From NCBI RefSeq assembly GCF_033807715.1, contig NC_084597.1:9672843-9736842 (forward strand): a DNA stretch of 64,000 nt, written 5' to 3'. The position numbers were made by a program, and so were the translations under genes. The number at the start of each line of letters is the position of its first letter. The stretch's first letter is position 1. The stretch comes from Cololabis saira (Eukaryota; Chordata; Actinopteri; Beloniformes; Belonidae). Shown piece after piece: positions 21,185-33,608 of this stretch. The notes under the pieces are model-generated. The model did not search any database. It was given only the letters and a program-made list of their open reading frames with translations, and was not told the DNA's origin.

Positions 21185-21839
21185 AGTAGCCTATATTGAA
21201 TAAAAATAGTCAGGACATTATCATAAACTAATTAAATATGTAATGGAAAACATCCATTAAATGTTCTACAGCTTGTAATTTTCTTGCATTATTTTCAACA
21301 CAAGTCTTGAATTCAGTTTTTCAGACTTCTTTAGACAAATTTAATGGACACATCAACCAGGCCTGCTCACAGTAGTAATGGACAATAACAAAATGTGCAA
21401 TATCTGTCTACCTCATACACATCCTAGCTGCTTTTTTTGCACTGTTTTTCTTTCTTCCCCGTACTGCACTACTTTTTATTTTTCATTCCAATGTATATAC
21501 TGTTTATATTTCGTAATTATATATTTTTTACTTTTTTTTTTACTTGGAGAGTAAAGTACTCCATACTCTCCACACTACATGAGTGTGTGTGCGTGTGTGA
21601 CAGACGTGCATGGGACAATTCTGAAATACGGAATAAACTTTTAATTCCCAATTACGTAACAATTCCGTATTTCAAGAGACGGGTGGCAAGCCTAAGCAGA
21701 GCTGACAACACTACTGACCCACTCAGCTCGCGCTCAGCAGTGTCAAAGGGTGGGAGGGCTTTGTGATTCAAAAGAGCTCATTGGATAGTTCACTCTACAT
21801 GACAAGTGAATCCTATGAGGGGCCGTACAAGCCATAATT
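21185..21839. other. No gene recognised
   Basis: AT-rich intergenic sequence. One 109-codon frame (21437-21766) is low-complexity Phe/Ile-rich and has no recognisable domain. Confidence 0.5.
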
Positions 21840-21844
21840 CATTC

Positions 21845-22115
21845 TGACCCTCTCACAAACATACATTCTCCTTTCACATACATATATTTTCACTTTCACA
21901 TAAGTATATTTTCATTCTTACACCTATACATTTTCACTCTCATATTCATACATTTTCACTCGCACATTCATACATTTTCACTCTCATATTCATACATTTT
22001 CACTCACACATTCATACATTTTCACTCACACATTCATACATTTTCACTCTCATATTTATATATTTTAACACACACATTCATACATTTTGCTCTCACGCAC
22101 AACTATTAATAATAT
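21845..22115. repeat. Minisatellite, about 22-bp unit CATTTTCACTCTCATATTCATA
   Basis: About 11 variable copies of CATTTTCACTC-CA-ATTCATA in direct orientation. Reverse-complement copies of the same unit occur at about 26955-27015, so the two may be remnants of one structure now split by 4.8 kb. The spacers are not unique, which excludes a CRISPR reading. Confidence 0.85.
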
Positions 22116-22408
22116 ATGTATGTAAGAGAAGAATATATGTATGTAAGAGAAGAATGTACGTCGCCGCGCAACCTACGCCGTAGGCTACGCCGTCGATTTA
22201 ACGCGGAACCATAAATCAGGCCTACAGCTGACAGCCAAACTCAAGCTGGACATAGATACGGCATAACATTTGCAAAGAAAACAAATCCTTATCAGAAGGT
22301 GCTTTTTGTGTCAGTTAGGCACCACTTTAGCATTCCCGACACTAGTTTAGTCTTTCAGACACACTTTCTACTGCCTTAAAACTTTTACCATTAAAGTCCG
22401 AAGCACCG

Positions 22409-25400
22409 AACCTTGTCCTCTCTGATTTCTGCAGCTCCCATAACCTACTGGATGTTTGGCGCCTTAAACATCCCGATTCCAAACAGTATTCATGGTTCAA
22501 ACCAAATAATTTAGCAAAATCAAGAATTGATTTTTGGTTAATTTCGGACTTGTTGTTGGCCTCCGTATCTGATTGCTCTATTTCTGCTGCTCCTCTCACA
22601 GATCACTCTACCATCAAGCTAAATTTGGGACCCCCTGGTATCAATCGGAGGAATAAAGGATACTGGAAATTCAATGCAAGTTTATTAAAATGTCAGTCCT
22701 TTCATGATGGTATCAAAACCTTAATCTCAGATGTAATGTATGATGAGTCAATAATATCTTATGTTTCTAAATGGGAATTCTTAAAATTCAAAATTCGTGA
22801 ATTTGCTATTCGTTTTGGAAAATCACTTAACAGAAGTAACAAATTATCAGAAATTAATATCATTAAAGAAATAAACTCCTACAGTAACAAAACTTCCCAG
22901 ACTGATGAAGATAAACAGAAATTACAAATTCTGCAAACTAAGCTCGATGAAATCTATATCAGAAGAGCTGAAGGTGCATATATTAGATCAAGAGCAAAAT
23001 GGATAGAGGAAGGAGAAAAAAGCACAGCATATTTTTGTCGATTAGAAAAAGGACGACAGGAAAGAAATTCAATCAAAACACTGTTGATTAATGATCAAAC
23101 TGTCACAGATCCAGCTATAATTGCAAAAGAAATTGTTTCCTTCTATACTAAGTTATACTCCTCGTCTTTCTCTAGAGATGATGCTGACAACCTTTTTAAC
23201 CATATTAAAGGTCTCACTCCTACTATAGAGAAAGAGTTTGCAGATTTATGTGATTCCGATATCTCCTCTATTGAACTTGACAGCGCAGTAAACAGTTTAT
23301 CTTTGAACAAATCCCCAGGGAGTGATGGTCTTACTGCAAATTTTTATAAACATTTCTGGGATTTATTGAAAGAGCCATTCTCTCTTATGTTAAAAGAAGC
23401 AACAGACAATATCACATTTCCCTCTAGTATGAAACAAGGAATAATAACTCTGATTCCAAAACCAGGCAAAAACCCAAGAATATTAGAAAATCTTAGACCG
23501 ATCACCTTATTAAACAACGACTACAAAATTGTTACCCTTATCTATGCCAACAGATTAAAAAAGCACTTGCATAAAATCATAAGTGACTCCCAATCTGGCT
23601 TCGTGAAAGGTAGATCCATTCACAACAATATTCGCTTAATCCTTGATCTTCTAGATTATAATAATTTAATAGAAGATGATGGTTTTATTTTGTTTCTTGA
23701 TTTCTATAAAGCGTTTGATTCGATTGAGCATCCATTCATTTTTCAGTGTTTAAAATTAATTGGTTTTGGTGATAAATTCAGAAACATCTTTGAATCCCTT
23801 TACGAAAATTCAAATAGCTGTATATCCTTACCAGAAGGAACATCACCTCGATTCACAATTAAACGAGGAGTAAAACAAGGTTGTCCCATTTCTCCATTTT
23901 TCTTCATAATAGCTACAGAAATGCTCTCTATCCTCATCAAAAATTCCAATATTGCACCTTTAGAGGTTCTTGGAATACCTGTAATCATTAGCCAGTTAGC
24001 AGATGACACTACCATCTTCATGAAACAATTATCTGAAACCCCTAAAATTTTGCATATTATTGATATTTTCTCCAAAGCCTCAGGGCTGAAATTAAATTTA
24101 AACAAATGTGAGCTAATGCCAATCCACCATAGTCACTTATCAGAGGCATACAACATCCCTATAAAATCCGCTGTCAAATATCTTGGCATTTTTATCTCTA
24201 AAGATTCAGCAGAAAGTGAAAATAAAAATGTCTGGAGGGTAATTAATGAATCCCAAACCAAGCTCAACTCCTGGTTATTAAGAGACATAAGTTTACTGGG
24301 TCGTATCTTCTTGACAAAAATGGAAAGCCTCTCCAGATGTATTTACCCGGCTTACTCACTATCTATTCCCAATAGTGTAATTAAAAAGATTAACCAGGTT
24401 AACTTTAACTATATCTGGAAAAAGAAAATTCATTACATCAGGAAAACCGAACTAACCAAAGAATTCAAAGATGGAGGCCTGCAAGCTATTGATTTTGATT
24501 TTATTAATGGCACTCTAAAAATGAACTGGTTGAAATCTTTTCTAAACAATAAGAGCTTTTGGTTTCATATCCCCAGAGTAATTTTTAATAAACTGGGAGG
24601 CATTGAACTGTTACTAAGATGCGACTTCGCCATTCAAAAACTTCCAATCAGATTATCCAGTTTTCACCAGCAGGTACTTTTGTATTGGAAACTATTGTAT
24701 AATCATAACTTTACCCCCCACAATAGTCTAATATGGAACAATCGCTATATCACAGTCAGAAACAAGTCGTTGTACAACAAGAACTGGATGGAAAAGGATA
24801 TTTGGTCTGTCCTTCACTTAGTTGACAGTGGTGGGGATTTGTTATCATATGAGAACTTTTGCCTTAAATATGACCTAGACTGCAACCGTACGACATTTAA
24901 ATCTATTACCAAGGCCATCCCCAAATCTATTTTGATTTTAATAAAGGGTATTGTAACTAACCCTGCTCCTATTAGCCCTCTTTTTCCACAACTTTTGGTT
25001 GGTGGCTGTGACTTTAACGACGGTAAAATTCCAAACAAATCAATTAGAAATATGTTTAATTTCATTTCATACCCTTTGGTATCCTATAGAAACTCAATCT
25101 TACAATTTTACCCCAAACATATCATCACCATGTTACGAACAAAATATTTAAAATTTCCAATCACTCCCAAAGCAAAAGAACTCCATTTTAAAACCTTAAA
25201 TGGTGTATATCCATCCAGTGATCTGTTGCGACAACGATTTGGTATTGATACTAATAACTGTATGTTCTGTGAAGGATGTGAAACTACTGATCATTTATTT
25301 TTTCATTGTATGTATTCTAAAACCCTTTGGCAGGATATACATGACTGGCTTCACCCAAAGGTTTTTGACCTGCAAGACTTTTCACGTGAAGCTATTATTT

Positions 25401-25754
25401 TTGGACTTTCAATGAACAATAACATCGATGATTTCCTTATCAATAATATTATAATTCTGGGTAAATTCCACATCCACAAATCTAAGTATATGAAGGTGAA
25501 ACCTCGTTTTTGTATATTCCACAACGAATTCCTCCATTTTTTTAAAGCCCTTAAACTCATGACAAAAAGAAATGCAGTACAACTTTTGAACACAATTGAA
25601 GAATATAATTTATTGGATAAGCCCTAGCCCCTTAAGTTATTTTCCTTTTTTTATTTTATTTCTTTTCCTTCTGTTCTCTCTTTATGCACCTTTTCCCTGA
25701 TACATGTTGAAAAAAAAAGTTATGCCTTGTTGTTTGTATATGAATATATTTTCA

Positions 25755-25837
<83 letters not shown>
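22409..25837 (+). mobile_element. L1/Tx1-group LINE, 5'-truncated, with target duplication and poly(A) tail
   Basis: Flanked by the 14-bp duplication AGTCCGAAGCACCG (22395-22408 and 25838-25851), with an approximately 80-base A-rich tail before the right copy. This is the signature of target-primed reverse transcription. The element starts within the endonuclease domain and runs intact to the ORF2 stop and 3' UTR. An unbroken frame and long poly(A) suggest a recent insertion. It landed within an older hAT remnant whose right end is at 26194. Confidence 0.9.
22410..25627 (+). CDS. L1-type LINE ORF2 (endonuclease end, reverse transcriptase, C-terminal zinc-knuckle region)
   Basis: The open frame has its first methionine at 22550 (1025 codons), but coding continues upstream to the 5' truncation: NLLDVWRLKHPDSKQYSWF, RIDFWLIS and APLTDH are the last blocks of the APE-type endonuclease. 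Reverse transcriptase follows with ITLIPKPGKNP, LRPITLLNNDYKI, SGFVKGRSIHNN, motif A FLDFYKAFDSIEH, KQGCPISPFFFIIATE, and catalytic QLADDTTIF (L in place of the usual F/Y before ADD). Near the C-terminus CMFCEGCETTDHLFFHC is the Cys/His motif typical of L1/Tx1. The stop TAG is at 25625-25627. The truncated endonuclease makes this copy non-autonomous, but the reverse transcriptase reading frame is intact. Confidence 0.9.

Positions 25838-25838
<1 letters not shown>
25759..25838. repeat. Poly(A) tail of the L1 insertion
   Basis: About 80 bases of A interrupted by one TG, directly following an AATAAA signal and preceding the right target duplication. Confidence 0.95.
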
Positions 25839-25842
<4 letters not shown>

Positions 25843-25851
25843 GAAGCACCG

Positions 25852-26194
25852 GATGTTTACAAGGTCTCGGCGAGACGCCTTCAAAATAAAAGCACTAAAT
25901 ATAGGTCTCCTTAATAAATAAAATAAAAGCCTGGCTTTAAATAACGTTAATGCGACATAAAAACGTAAAAACACATTTATAAAAACACTCATATTAAAGG
26001 TAATTTACAATTTCCATTATTTTATTTTATTTTTTCGAAAATCATTATTATTATTACTATAGAGAAAATACCAGTTTTTAATGCTGATCTTGTCATTTTA
26101 TTTCGTTTTTATCAACTACACCTTTAGATTGGGCCATGAAAATATGGTCAGACATTAAACCGGTCCGCGGTTCAGAAAAGGTTGGGGACCACTG
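25852..26194. mobile_element. hAT remnant, right end
   Basis: Ends CCGCGGTTCAG...GGTTGGGGACCACTG, the common hAT terminus (CAGTGGTCCCCAACC in reverse). The left end was not found. The L1 insertion at 22409-25837 lies inside or beside it. Confidence 0.65.
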
Positions 26195-26374
26195 ACTTAG
26201 AGGACAGTTTTAGGCTGACATGTAATTACATAGGTACACTGGTACCTATGTACTGGTACCTGTCAGGTGGTGTAAATAATCAGTAGTGACTTGGATTTGG
26301 GTAAAAAACTTGTATCACTGCATCTATGTTTATGTGTTTACTAGCACATCTTAACAGATGTAATGCTTTGAACC

Positions 26375-26836
26375 CTAAAAATGCGGATCATATGTCTTAG
26401 CATGACAATTTAGGCCTTGGTTTATTTTTCCTCTGTTTACTGCTGCTGTTGTGGCCAGGCTAGGTCTGCCTTGATGTACAGTCATGACAGGTGGAGGCAG
26501 CAGGACATAACTGTTGTCGGTTCTTTGTCTGGTTTCATGAGCAGTCAGCAAAAACTGAAGACATCTAAACAAGGACTCTAATGTATTGACTGCTTCTCTG
26601 TTTCTTGAATCTTCAACAAATCTTGACATTGACAGAAATCCAGATAAGGTTTGAAAGTGGTCACGAAGTTCTCCATACAGCCTCTCACGAACAAAAGAAT
26701 CTGTAGCTTCTCTTTGCAGTCGTTCAATACATTGTAAGACGTTATTAAAAAAATTGCGAATGTCATTCTCATTGGTACTTACTCCTGAAATGCAAAACTG
26801 CACTAGATACGAAAACACAATGACTTTTATTAGCAT
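26375..26836 (-). pseudogene. Fragment of a fish integrase-type (rve-like) transposon protein, N-terminal region
   Basis: A 153-codon frame. Its middle part (LQCIERLQREATDSFVRERL, YGELRDHFQTLSGFL) and a later HQGRPSL motif resemble the N-terminal region of a large family of teleost integrase-core proteins of DNA-transposon origin, where a TG-RGRP motif precedes a helix-turn-helix and the DDE core. The match to GRP is followed by unrelated sequence and a stop, so the DNA-binding and catalytic parts are absent. The ATG at 26834-26836 follows no clear promoter. This assignment is from pattern memory only, and it may be a decayed copy or a first exon. Confidence 0.4.
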
Positions 26837-27683
26837 GATTGCTATGCATGATGCTATTTAGCATCAGGTTAGGATAAGATGAGCAAGTCTTGCGCGTATT
26901 TCCTGGAATAAGAGTGACTTCCTGCTTAAGGAGGAGCTTCCTGTATCAGGGTTAGGGTGTAAATATATGTGAGAGTGAAAAGACATGTATGTGTTGAAAA
27001 GTAAAGTATATGTGTGGGTTGAACTGCTTGAACAGCTTGAACAGTGCCATGATATCTACCTATAAAACTATAGCCTAGAGGCTTTTAAATACAAAATTGT
27101 CATAGACAGAAATTTCAGACACAAGTATGCAAAAAATAAACTTAATAAGAAAACTCAAACTCTACTTTTCACTGTGTTTTCTAGTAGTTCTTCTAGTTTT
27201 CTATTGTTACTTTTAAGTTCACTGTTCCCTTTGTGGTTTGACTGGTTGTAAAGTATGTAGCTTTAATTATCATGCATGTAGCTAAAATTATCACCCAATT
27301 CTGTTTCACCTTGTTAGTCAACTTCACTCCAACTCATTACCACCAATTTTACACTTATTTTTGGAATGTATAGTCAATAGACCTCATTTATATAAAATTA
27401 TACCTTTTCATTTTTGAATAAAGATAAGCAGAAATTCTGCTTAAATATGTGAAAATGAAAGGAAATCATTTCAAATGTTTGGACCACCACCCAGCAACAG
27501 CCAGTGGTTGGTGGGTCAAATTGAATATCACAGGAGGGGAGAAATTGAATAAAATATCCATAATTCAATGCAAGTAGTGATCATCAATTTTATTTGAAAT
27601 GAGTGTAACAGCGGTAGTTATATGGAAGAAAATCATATTTTTGATATAAAAGAAAAAGTGAACACGGGTCAATTTGACCAAAA
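26837..27683. other. No gene recognised
   Basis: Contains minisatellite remnants at about 26955-27015 (reverse complement of the unit at 21845-22115) and a small hairpin GGACCACCACCCA...TGGTTGGTGGGTC near 27481-27517. Otherwise AT-rich and featureless. Confidence 0.5.
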
Positions 27684-29099
27684 GGGTCAGTGTATCTTTT
27701 GGTCATTGGATTTTTCCATCATGAGTGGGAATCAAAAAACAAAAAACGATTGGTTTATTTGATTTTCCTTTTAAAACAAAAAACAAATATTGAATTACAC
27801 TGCATTTTTTCTTTTTTTGTGTTAATATGATTTAACAAAGTTTCAAAATACGCTTTTATTTTCGTTTTCTATTTCATATAAGAAAAATTAAATCACTAGT
27901 CAACAGGAACGAAAAAACGAACCAAAAACAACCGTTTATTCATATTCGTGCACCGGAAGCTGGCATTTACAACCGAGTGAACTTAGTTCTGGATATTTGA
28001 CAGGCATTCCTGTGACAATTCTCTCCAGGGGAAGTTGTTCTGTACCACCCCGTCCCACTCGAGCCAGCCACTCTAGGCTACTATCCCCCCCCCCCCCCCC
28101 TGTGTTTTCTGCGGTGCATTCACACTATACGCGAGGCATGTATTTTACTCGTATTTACTGACATTACGCCCCCAGATGTAGCTACAGTTGTCATAGCAAC
28201 AGTAAACACCAGGTCAAAGCAGCAACGGGACTGTGGTCATTTGTTGTGGGGATAATGGGCTGACGTCAGTTCTAGAGCTTGTTAAAAGATAGAAAAATGT
28301 TCTTTACCACAGGCTGCTGCATGTTAGCATCTCAATATCATGTGAAAGTTCACTCTTCTGATGGATTTGAACTACATGCATTTGCAGCTACAACAATGTC
28401 AAGACGGTCATTCATGATTTCCACTGCAGCCTCCATGTTTCTACCGGGAGAAGGGTCGTGAAAAGCATGGAAAAATAATAATAAAAAAAAAAAAAACTAG
28501 AATAGGCTACAATATGCCGACAGTCCATTATGCCGAAGGTCGTGCTATAATTGTTACAACATTTGGGTAGGCTGTGACCTTCATCAGGTTAACTGTCAGA
28601 CAGCAGAAGAGGACAGTTCATGTAGGTGGAAAAACACGTCACTCATTGTGTCATTCAATCTTCATTCATAAATTCTGGCTCAGGTCTGACACTGAGTGGC
28701 CTAAATAGTAAATGGTCACGCAGCGCGCATCAATTTCCACTTGAAACAAGAAACACACAGGAAAAACGCCGAGATAAATATCTATCCATACAAAATAAAG
28801 AACAACAGCAACAACAATAATAATACATCTATTAGACCAAAAGGTAAAATAAAATTAACTTAGGCTTTTTTACCCACAAAATGACAAGATGGTGATAAAA
28901 TGAAAATAATAAACTCTATTGTCATAGAACTTTTCTAAGTTTGCAAGGCACTTCAAAAACAGATTTTTAAAAAAGCACAGATAAAAACAACACAGACAAC
29001 GAAATATACAGGCCCTAATAGCTTATAAGATAATATAATAGGCTATATTAGGCTATGAATAATTTTATAAATGCACAACGACGTCTGAGTTAAGGAAGT

Positions 29100-29186
<87 letters not shown>

Positions 29187-29983
29187 AGCAGAGCCTACAG
29201 ACGTTTAAAAGTCCAAACAAAAGTATTTACTCACAAGAAGTGATTGTAATCAATTACATAATTTAAAGTAGATTTTTACTAAATATGATAATACATCTAG
29301 GCCTATGCGTGGTCTAATGATCAGCTCTCAACGTAAGACTATATTAAATTCTCTGTGGATTAATGCTCCACCTGCATCAATTGGATCATCGTCAAAAGGA
29401 CATGTCATGTTCGTAGCCTAATAGTAGTGAAAAGAAAAGTTGTAACACTGATTTTTTTTTTCTAATCAATGAAAGACGGCATAACTGCCTCAACTGCACA
29501 CTGACAGAAAAGAGGAGGGAAGGAAAAACGCAGGTGTAATCCACAATTAGTGCACTGAAATGTCAGGAGACATACGCATCTGGATTAGCCTGTGTCATAC
29601 AAATATGTGATTAGAATGCAGACAAAAGATCAAAACAAATATGAAACAGAAAAATAATGCAGTTTAATTAATCAAATAAAACATCAAAATTATTGTCCTC
29701 CATCTGTAACTTCCGGTGCACGAATATGAATAAACGGTTGTTTTTGGTTCGTTTTTCGTTCCTGTTGACTAGTGATTTAATTTTTCTTATATGAAATAGA
29801 AAACGAAAATAAAAGCGTATTTTGAAACTTTGTTAAATCATATTAACACAAAAAAAGAAAAAATGCAGTGTAATTCAATATTTGTTTTTTGTTTTAAAAG
29901 GAAAATCAAATAAACCAATCGTTTTTTGTTTTTTGATTCCCACTCATGATGGAAAAATCCAATGACCAAAAGATACACTGACC
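27684..29983. mobile_element. Fold-back-like element with about 275-bp inverted arms
   Basis: The left arm 27684-27959 (GGGTCAGTGTATCTTTTGG...CGTGCACCGGAAG) is nearly perfectly repeated in reverse complement at 29710-29983. The 1.75-kb interior carries a poly-C tract (28087-28101), a (GA)n microsatellite (29099-29182) and no long reading frame. A minus-strand stretch near 28380-28440 could encode MEAAVEIMNDRLDIVVAANA, unidentified. AAAA lies outside both ends. High arm identity suggests a recent origin or ongoing conversion. The family is not recognised. Confidence 0.75.
29099..29182. repeat. (GA)n microsatellite
   Basis: About 84 bp of GA with one interruption (GAAGGA). Confidence 0.98.
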
Positions 29984-30686
29984 CAAAAGACCACAGAAGG
30001 GTTAACTTTTAACATTTGAACATGAAGAAAATCATATTTGTGTTATCCACCTTATTCCTGGAGCCTCTAATGTAGAAACTGCTGTGGGAGTAACTTCCGG
30101 TTAGCCGCCGGAAGTTCCGTAACGCCATTGACTAACCATGGCAGCTGAGCATGAACAGCGGTTTATTTTAAAGCAATTTGCTTTCAATCTAGCAGAGAAG
30201 TTACGGTTTTGTTTTCTGACATTTAATGTTTAACATGTTTATCAACCGTAGCATTTACTAAAATGTCCTTGCGGAGCTCGGGTACGTCGTTTTGTGGAGG
30301 AAAACCTGCATCATACTTTGTGGCTCGGATCCGACAGACTGCCGGAGGAGAGACGGGAATCCTCAGAGGATTGACAGGAATATCATGAGAATATCAGGTA
30401 TGATTTCAGGTTAATGTCATGAGAATATCAGGTGTGATTTCAGGTTAATGTCATGAGAATATCAGTTATGATTTCAGGTGTATGGAGGACACAGCATTGT
30501 AGTATTTGTCCGGTAATGACAACCTTTAGTATTATTTATTATTATTTTCTGTGCAGTTAAAATACAAAGTGTGTTTATGGCACGGACTGCAGGACAGCAT
30601 TAGAATAAAAATACAATAGTTTCACTACAGACATGTTGATAAGAAAAAAGTTTTTTGTTAATTAAATTTTAAATCTTAGCTGTGAT

Positions 30687-31449
30687 CAGTACTCGAGTTG
30701 TAAAAAAGAAATCAGGGGGGATGGTGGATTTTATCATATGGGGATAGATAATTTTTGCTGATTACAAATAATATAATATATTACAAACAATAGCACTGAC
30801 CAAAAAACCTGCAGAAATACTGCAGGAATGACATAGCAGCAGTTAAATGCAGCCTTCTGTAAGCTTTAAATATCCACTGGGCTTACATCAAATACATCAA
30901 AACACAACAATAAAAAACTGTTTTCTGAACTTATCAATATGACTCTGTCCTTCACAGGATAAGTAAAATGGATCACTGCAAAAACTCACAATCTTAACAA
31001 GAATATTTGTCTTATTTCTAGTTAAAATGTCTCATTTTAGTAAAAAAATCTCATTACACTTAAAACAAGACTCATCCCTGGAAAAAACATCAATTTTCAC
31101 CTGTTTCAAGTAGATTTTCACTTAAAATAAGTAAAAAAAATCTGCCAGTGCAACAAGACTTTTTTTGCTTGTAATAAGAAGATAAATCTTGTCCCACTGG
31201 CAGATTTTCTTACTTATTTCAAGTGAAAATTTACCTGAAACAGGTGAAAATTGTCACATTTTTGTGGTGATGACTCTAACCAGAATGTTAAATGTAAATG
31301 TTGAAATAGCAGTAAAACCACTTTCATTGATGAACTGACATAAGGGATGTAAAGGGGGGATGGCAGTTTTACAGGGGGGATGATTTGGACCGTTTTTATT
31401 TCAGGGTGGGGATGCCATCCCCCCTCATCCCCCATCAACTCCAGTACTG
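30687..31449 (+). mobile_element. hAT-type MITE, CAGTACT family, inside ISL2EU-like copy B
   Basis: Flanked by GCTGTGAT (30679-30686 and 31450-31457), a perfect 8-bp duplication that is the reverse complement of the one around the copy-A MITE. Same site, same insertion event. Confidence 0.9.
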
Positions 31450-31627
31450 GCTGTGATAATGTACCAGTATTTTCCTAAACTTCTGGAGGGCTTAGGTGAT
31501 GTGGTTGCAGGTGGGGGGTTGTGGGTCTTCCCCCAGGTACATTTGATGAGGGGGCTGGGGGTGTTATAATGGTAGGGAAAACCCTAATGTATCATATCTT
31601 ATCTTAATAATTGTGTACTGTATTGCT

Positions 31628-31926
31628 CCCTCAGATGAGCCTGACCAGATGGATCAGAAGGAGCTGTGATCAACACCAAAGCTTCCTGTGATGCCCAAAC
31701 ACAGTGGTCAGATCCAGGGATGGAGGACCACACCTATTCTATTATTTACGTGCTGGAGATGAGGTGATGGGTGACCGTGGTTTCAGTTAGAGACTTGCTG
31801 GAGGAGCGTAGGGTGAAGCTAATCATTCCAGCATTCACACGCAAAGGATGCCAGCTGACCAGTGAGGAGGTCACTCACACACGCCACATTGCTCATGCCC
31901 GCATTCATGTTGAAAATGGCACCTGA
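31628..31926 (+). pseudogene. DDE transposase C-terminal fragment, copy B (frameshifted)
   Basis: Corresponds to the fragment on the minus strand at 16055-16335. Loss of two bases in GGTTTCA-GTTAGAGAC relative to copy A shifts the frame and creates a stop. The conserved end encoding TRHIAHARIHVE is still readable in another frame. Confidence 0.75.
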
Positions 31927-32559
31927 AGGTGTACAAGATTCTTTCTCAAACAGGACCAAATTAACTTTGTGCCCAAAATTGACAAAATGCTCAAGATTTG
32001 TGCTGGTTTAGTGAATTAAAGAGCTGAGTTTATTTCAAGTGAAAAGTGAGAAGACATTTAATATTGCACTTAAACATACTTACATATTTCATTCATTTAA
32101 CATTTTCTGAAAACAATTTAGGTACCGTTACACTTACAGTATCTTTAACACACAACTCTCAACAGGTTAAGTGCTGTATGTAGTTTGTAGAGCTGCACTT
32201 ACATATTTCATTCATTTAACATTTTCTGAAAACAACTGAGGTCCAGCTGCAATTGTTGTTTTTTTGAGGAGATAAAAGTCTAAATATTGTGATTTCAGTT
32301 AGTCAGGTGTGAATATTTTCTGGTTTCTTAAGTCCTCCGACAGTAAACTGAATCTCTCTCACTTAAGACACAAATGTAATGTGCTTTTGTTAAACAATAT
32401 TTTTGTGTTAAAATGTTTTGATTCATGTCCCAATATTGTATGTCCTAATATGTCAGGAGGGATCTTTCAGGTTCTGTTTTTAATAAAACTGAAAACAAAA
32501 ATGAAGTCTGTTGTACTGTTTTCCCCCTAGCTTTATAAAGAGGGGCAGAGCTGAATCTT

Positions 32560-32745
32560 CTTTGTACCAAATTCATCTACAAATGTTTGTGTGAAGTATG
32601 TGTGAAAAGTTCTGGAGGTGTTTCATGTGTGTATCTGAAGTCTTTGTCAAATGAAATTTGGAACTACAGGTGCTCAGTTGGTGTCCAGATAAGCAGCTCT
32701 GCAGCCCCAGGTACATCACTGCCAGCTGGACCTGAAAGAATAAAT
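32560..32745 (-). pseudogene. YqaJ-like exonuclease exon, copy B (disrupted)
   Basis: Reverse complement of the 15291-15443 exon. It lacks seven bases (AAGCTGC) after CTGCAGAGC and has a premature TAG after GAGCACC, so it cannot encode the same product. Confidence 0.5.
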
Positions 32746-32821
32746 ATAAAAGATGGCTTACAGTTTGTCTTAATGTAGGTTCACAAGTAGCCTACCTGTC
32801 ACATTAGTTCATGGATTATAA

Positions 32822-33496
32822 GCAAAAATCAGGTGGTGGATTTTATCATATGGGGACAGATAATTTGTGCTGATTACAAATAATATAATATATTACAAAC
32901 AATAGCACTGACCAAAAACACCTGCAGAAATACTGCAGGAATGACATAGCAGCAGTTAAATGCAGCCTTCTGTAAGCTTTAAATATCCACTGGGCTTACA
33001 TCAAATACATCAAAACACAACAATAAAAAACAGTTTTCTGAACTTATCAATATGACTCTGTCCTTCACAGGATAAGTAAAATGGATCACTGCAAAAACTC
33101 AAAATCTTAACAAGAATATTTGTCTTATTTCTATTTAAAATGTCTCATTTTAGTAAAAAAAATCTCATTACACTTAAAACAAGACTCATCACTGGAAAAA
33201 AGAACAATTTTCACCTGTTTCAAGTAGATTTTCACTTAAAATAAGTAGAAAAATCTGCCAGTGGAACAAGATTTTTTTGCTTGTAATAAGAAGATAAATC
33301 TTGTCCCACTGGCAGATTTTCCTACTGATTTCAGGTGAAAATTTACTTGAAACAGGTGAAAATTGCCAAATGTTATTTTCTGGTGATGACTCTAAATGTT
33401 GAAATAGCAGTAAAACCACATTCATTAATGAAATTACATAAGGGATGGAAAGGGGGGATGATTTGGACCGTTTTTATTTCTCATCTCGAGTACTGA
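32822..33496 (+). mobile_element. hAT-type MITE, CAGTACT family, rearranged copy in ISL2EU-like copy B
   Basis: Matches 14517-15192 in reverse. The left CAGTACTCGAG terminus has additionally been lost by a small deletion (ATTATAAG runs straight into CAAAAATCAGG). Confidence 0.75.
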
Positions 33497-33514
33497 TAAG
33501 TAACAATATTTACC

Positions 33515-33608
33515 CACCTGGAGGTAGTATCCACTTTGCCCATTGGGAAGAATGAGATACTTCTCATCTGCTAAGCATTTCTTCACTTCTTCAGGTCGTC
33601 CTCCCATC
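33515..33608 (-). pseudogene. Putative first exon of the YqaJ-like nuclease, copy B
   Basis: Reverse complement of 14404-14495, with the donor at ACCCACCT preserved. One or two substitutions change residues, and the downstream exon in this copy is broken. Confidence 0.35.

Noticed and set aside
21845..22115. Regularly spaced repeat as a CRISPR array
   Set aside because: The units are contiguous minisatellite copies without unique spacers, in a vertebrate genome, with no cas genes.
22342..22599. Minus-strand frame at the L1 5' junction
   Set aside because: Antisense to L1 endonuclease coding sequence and crosses the insertion junction.
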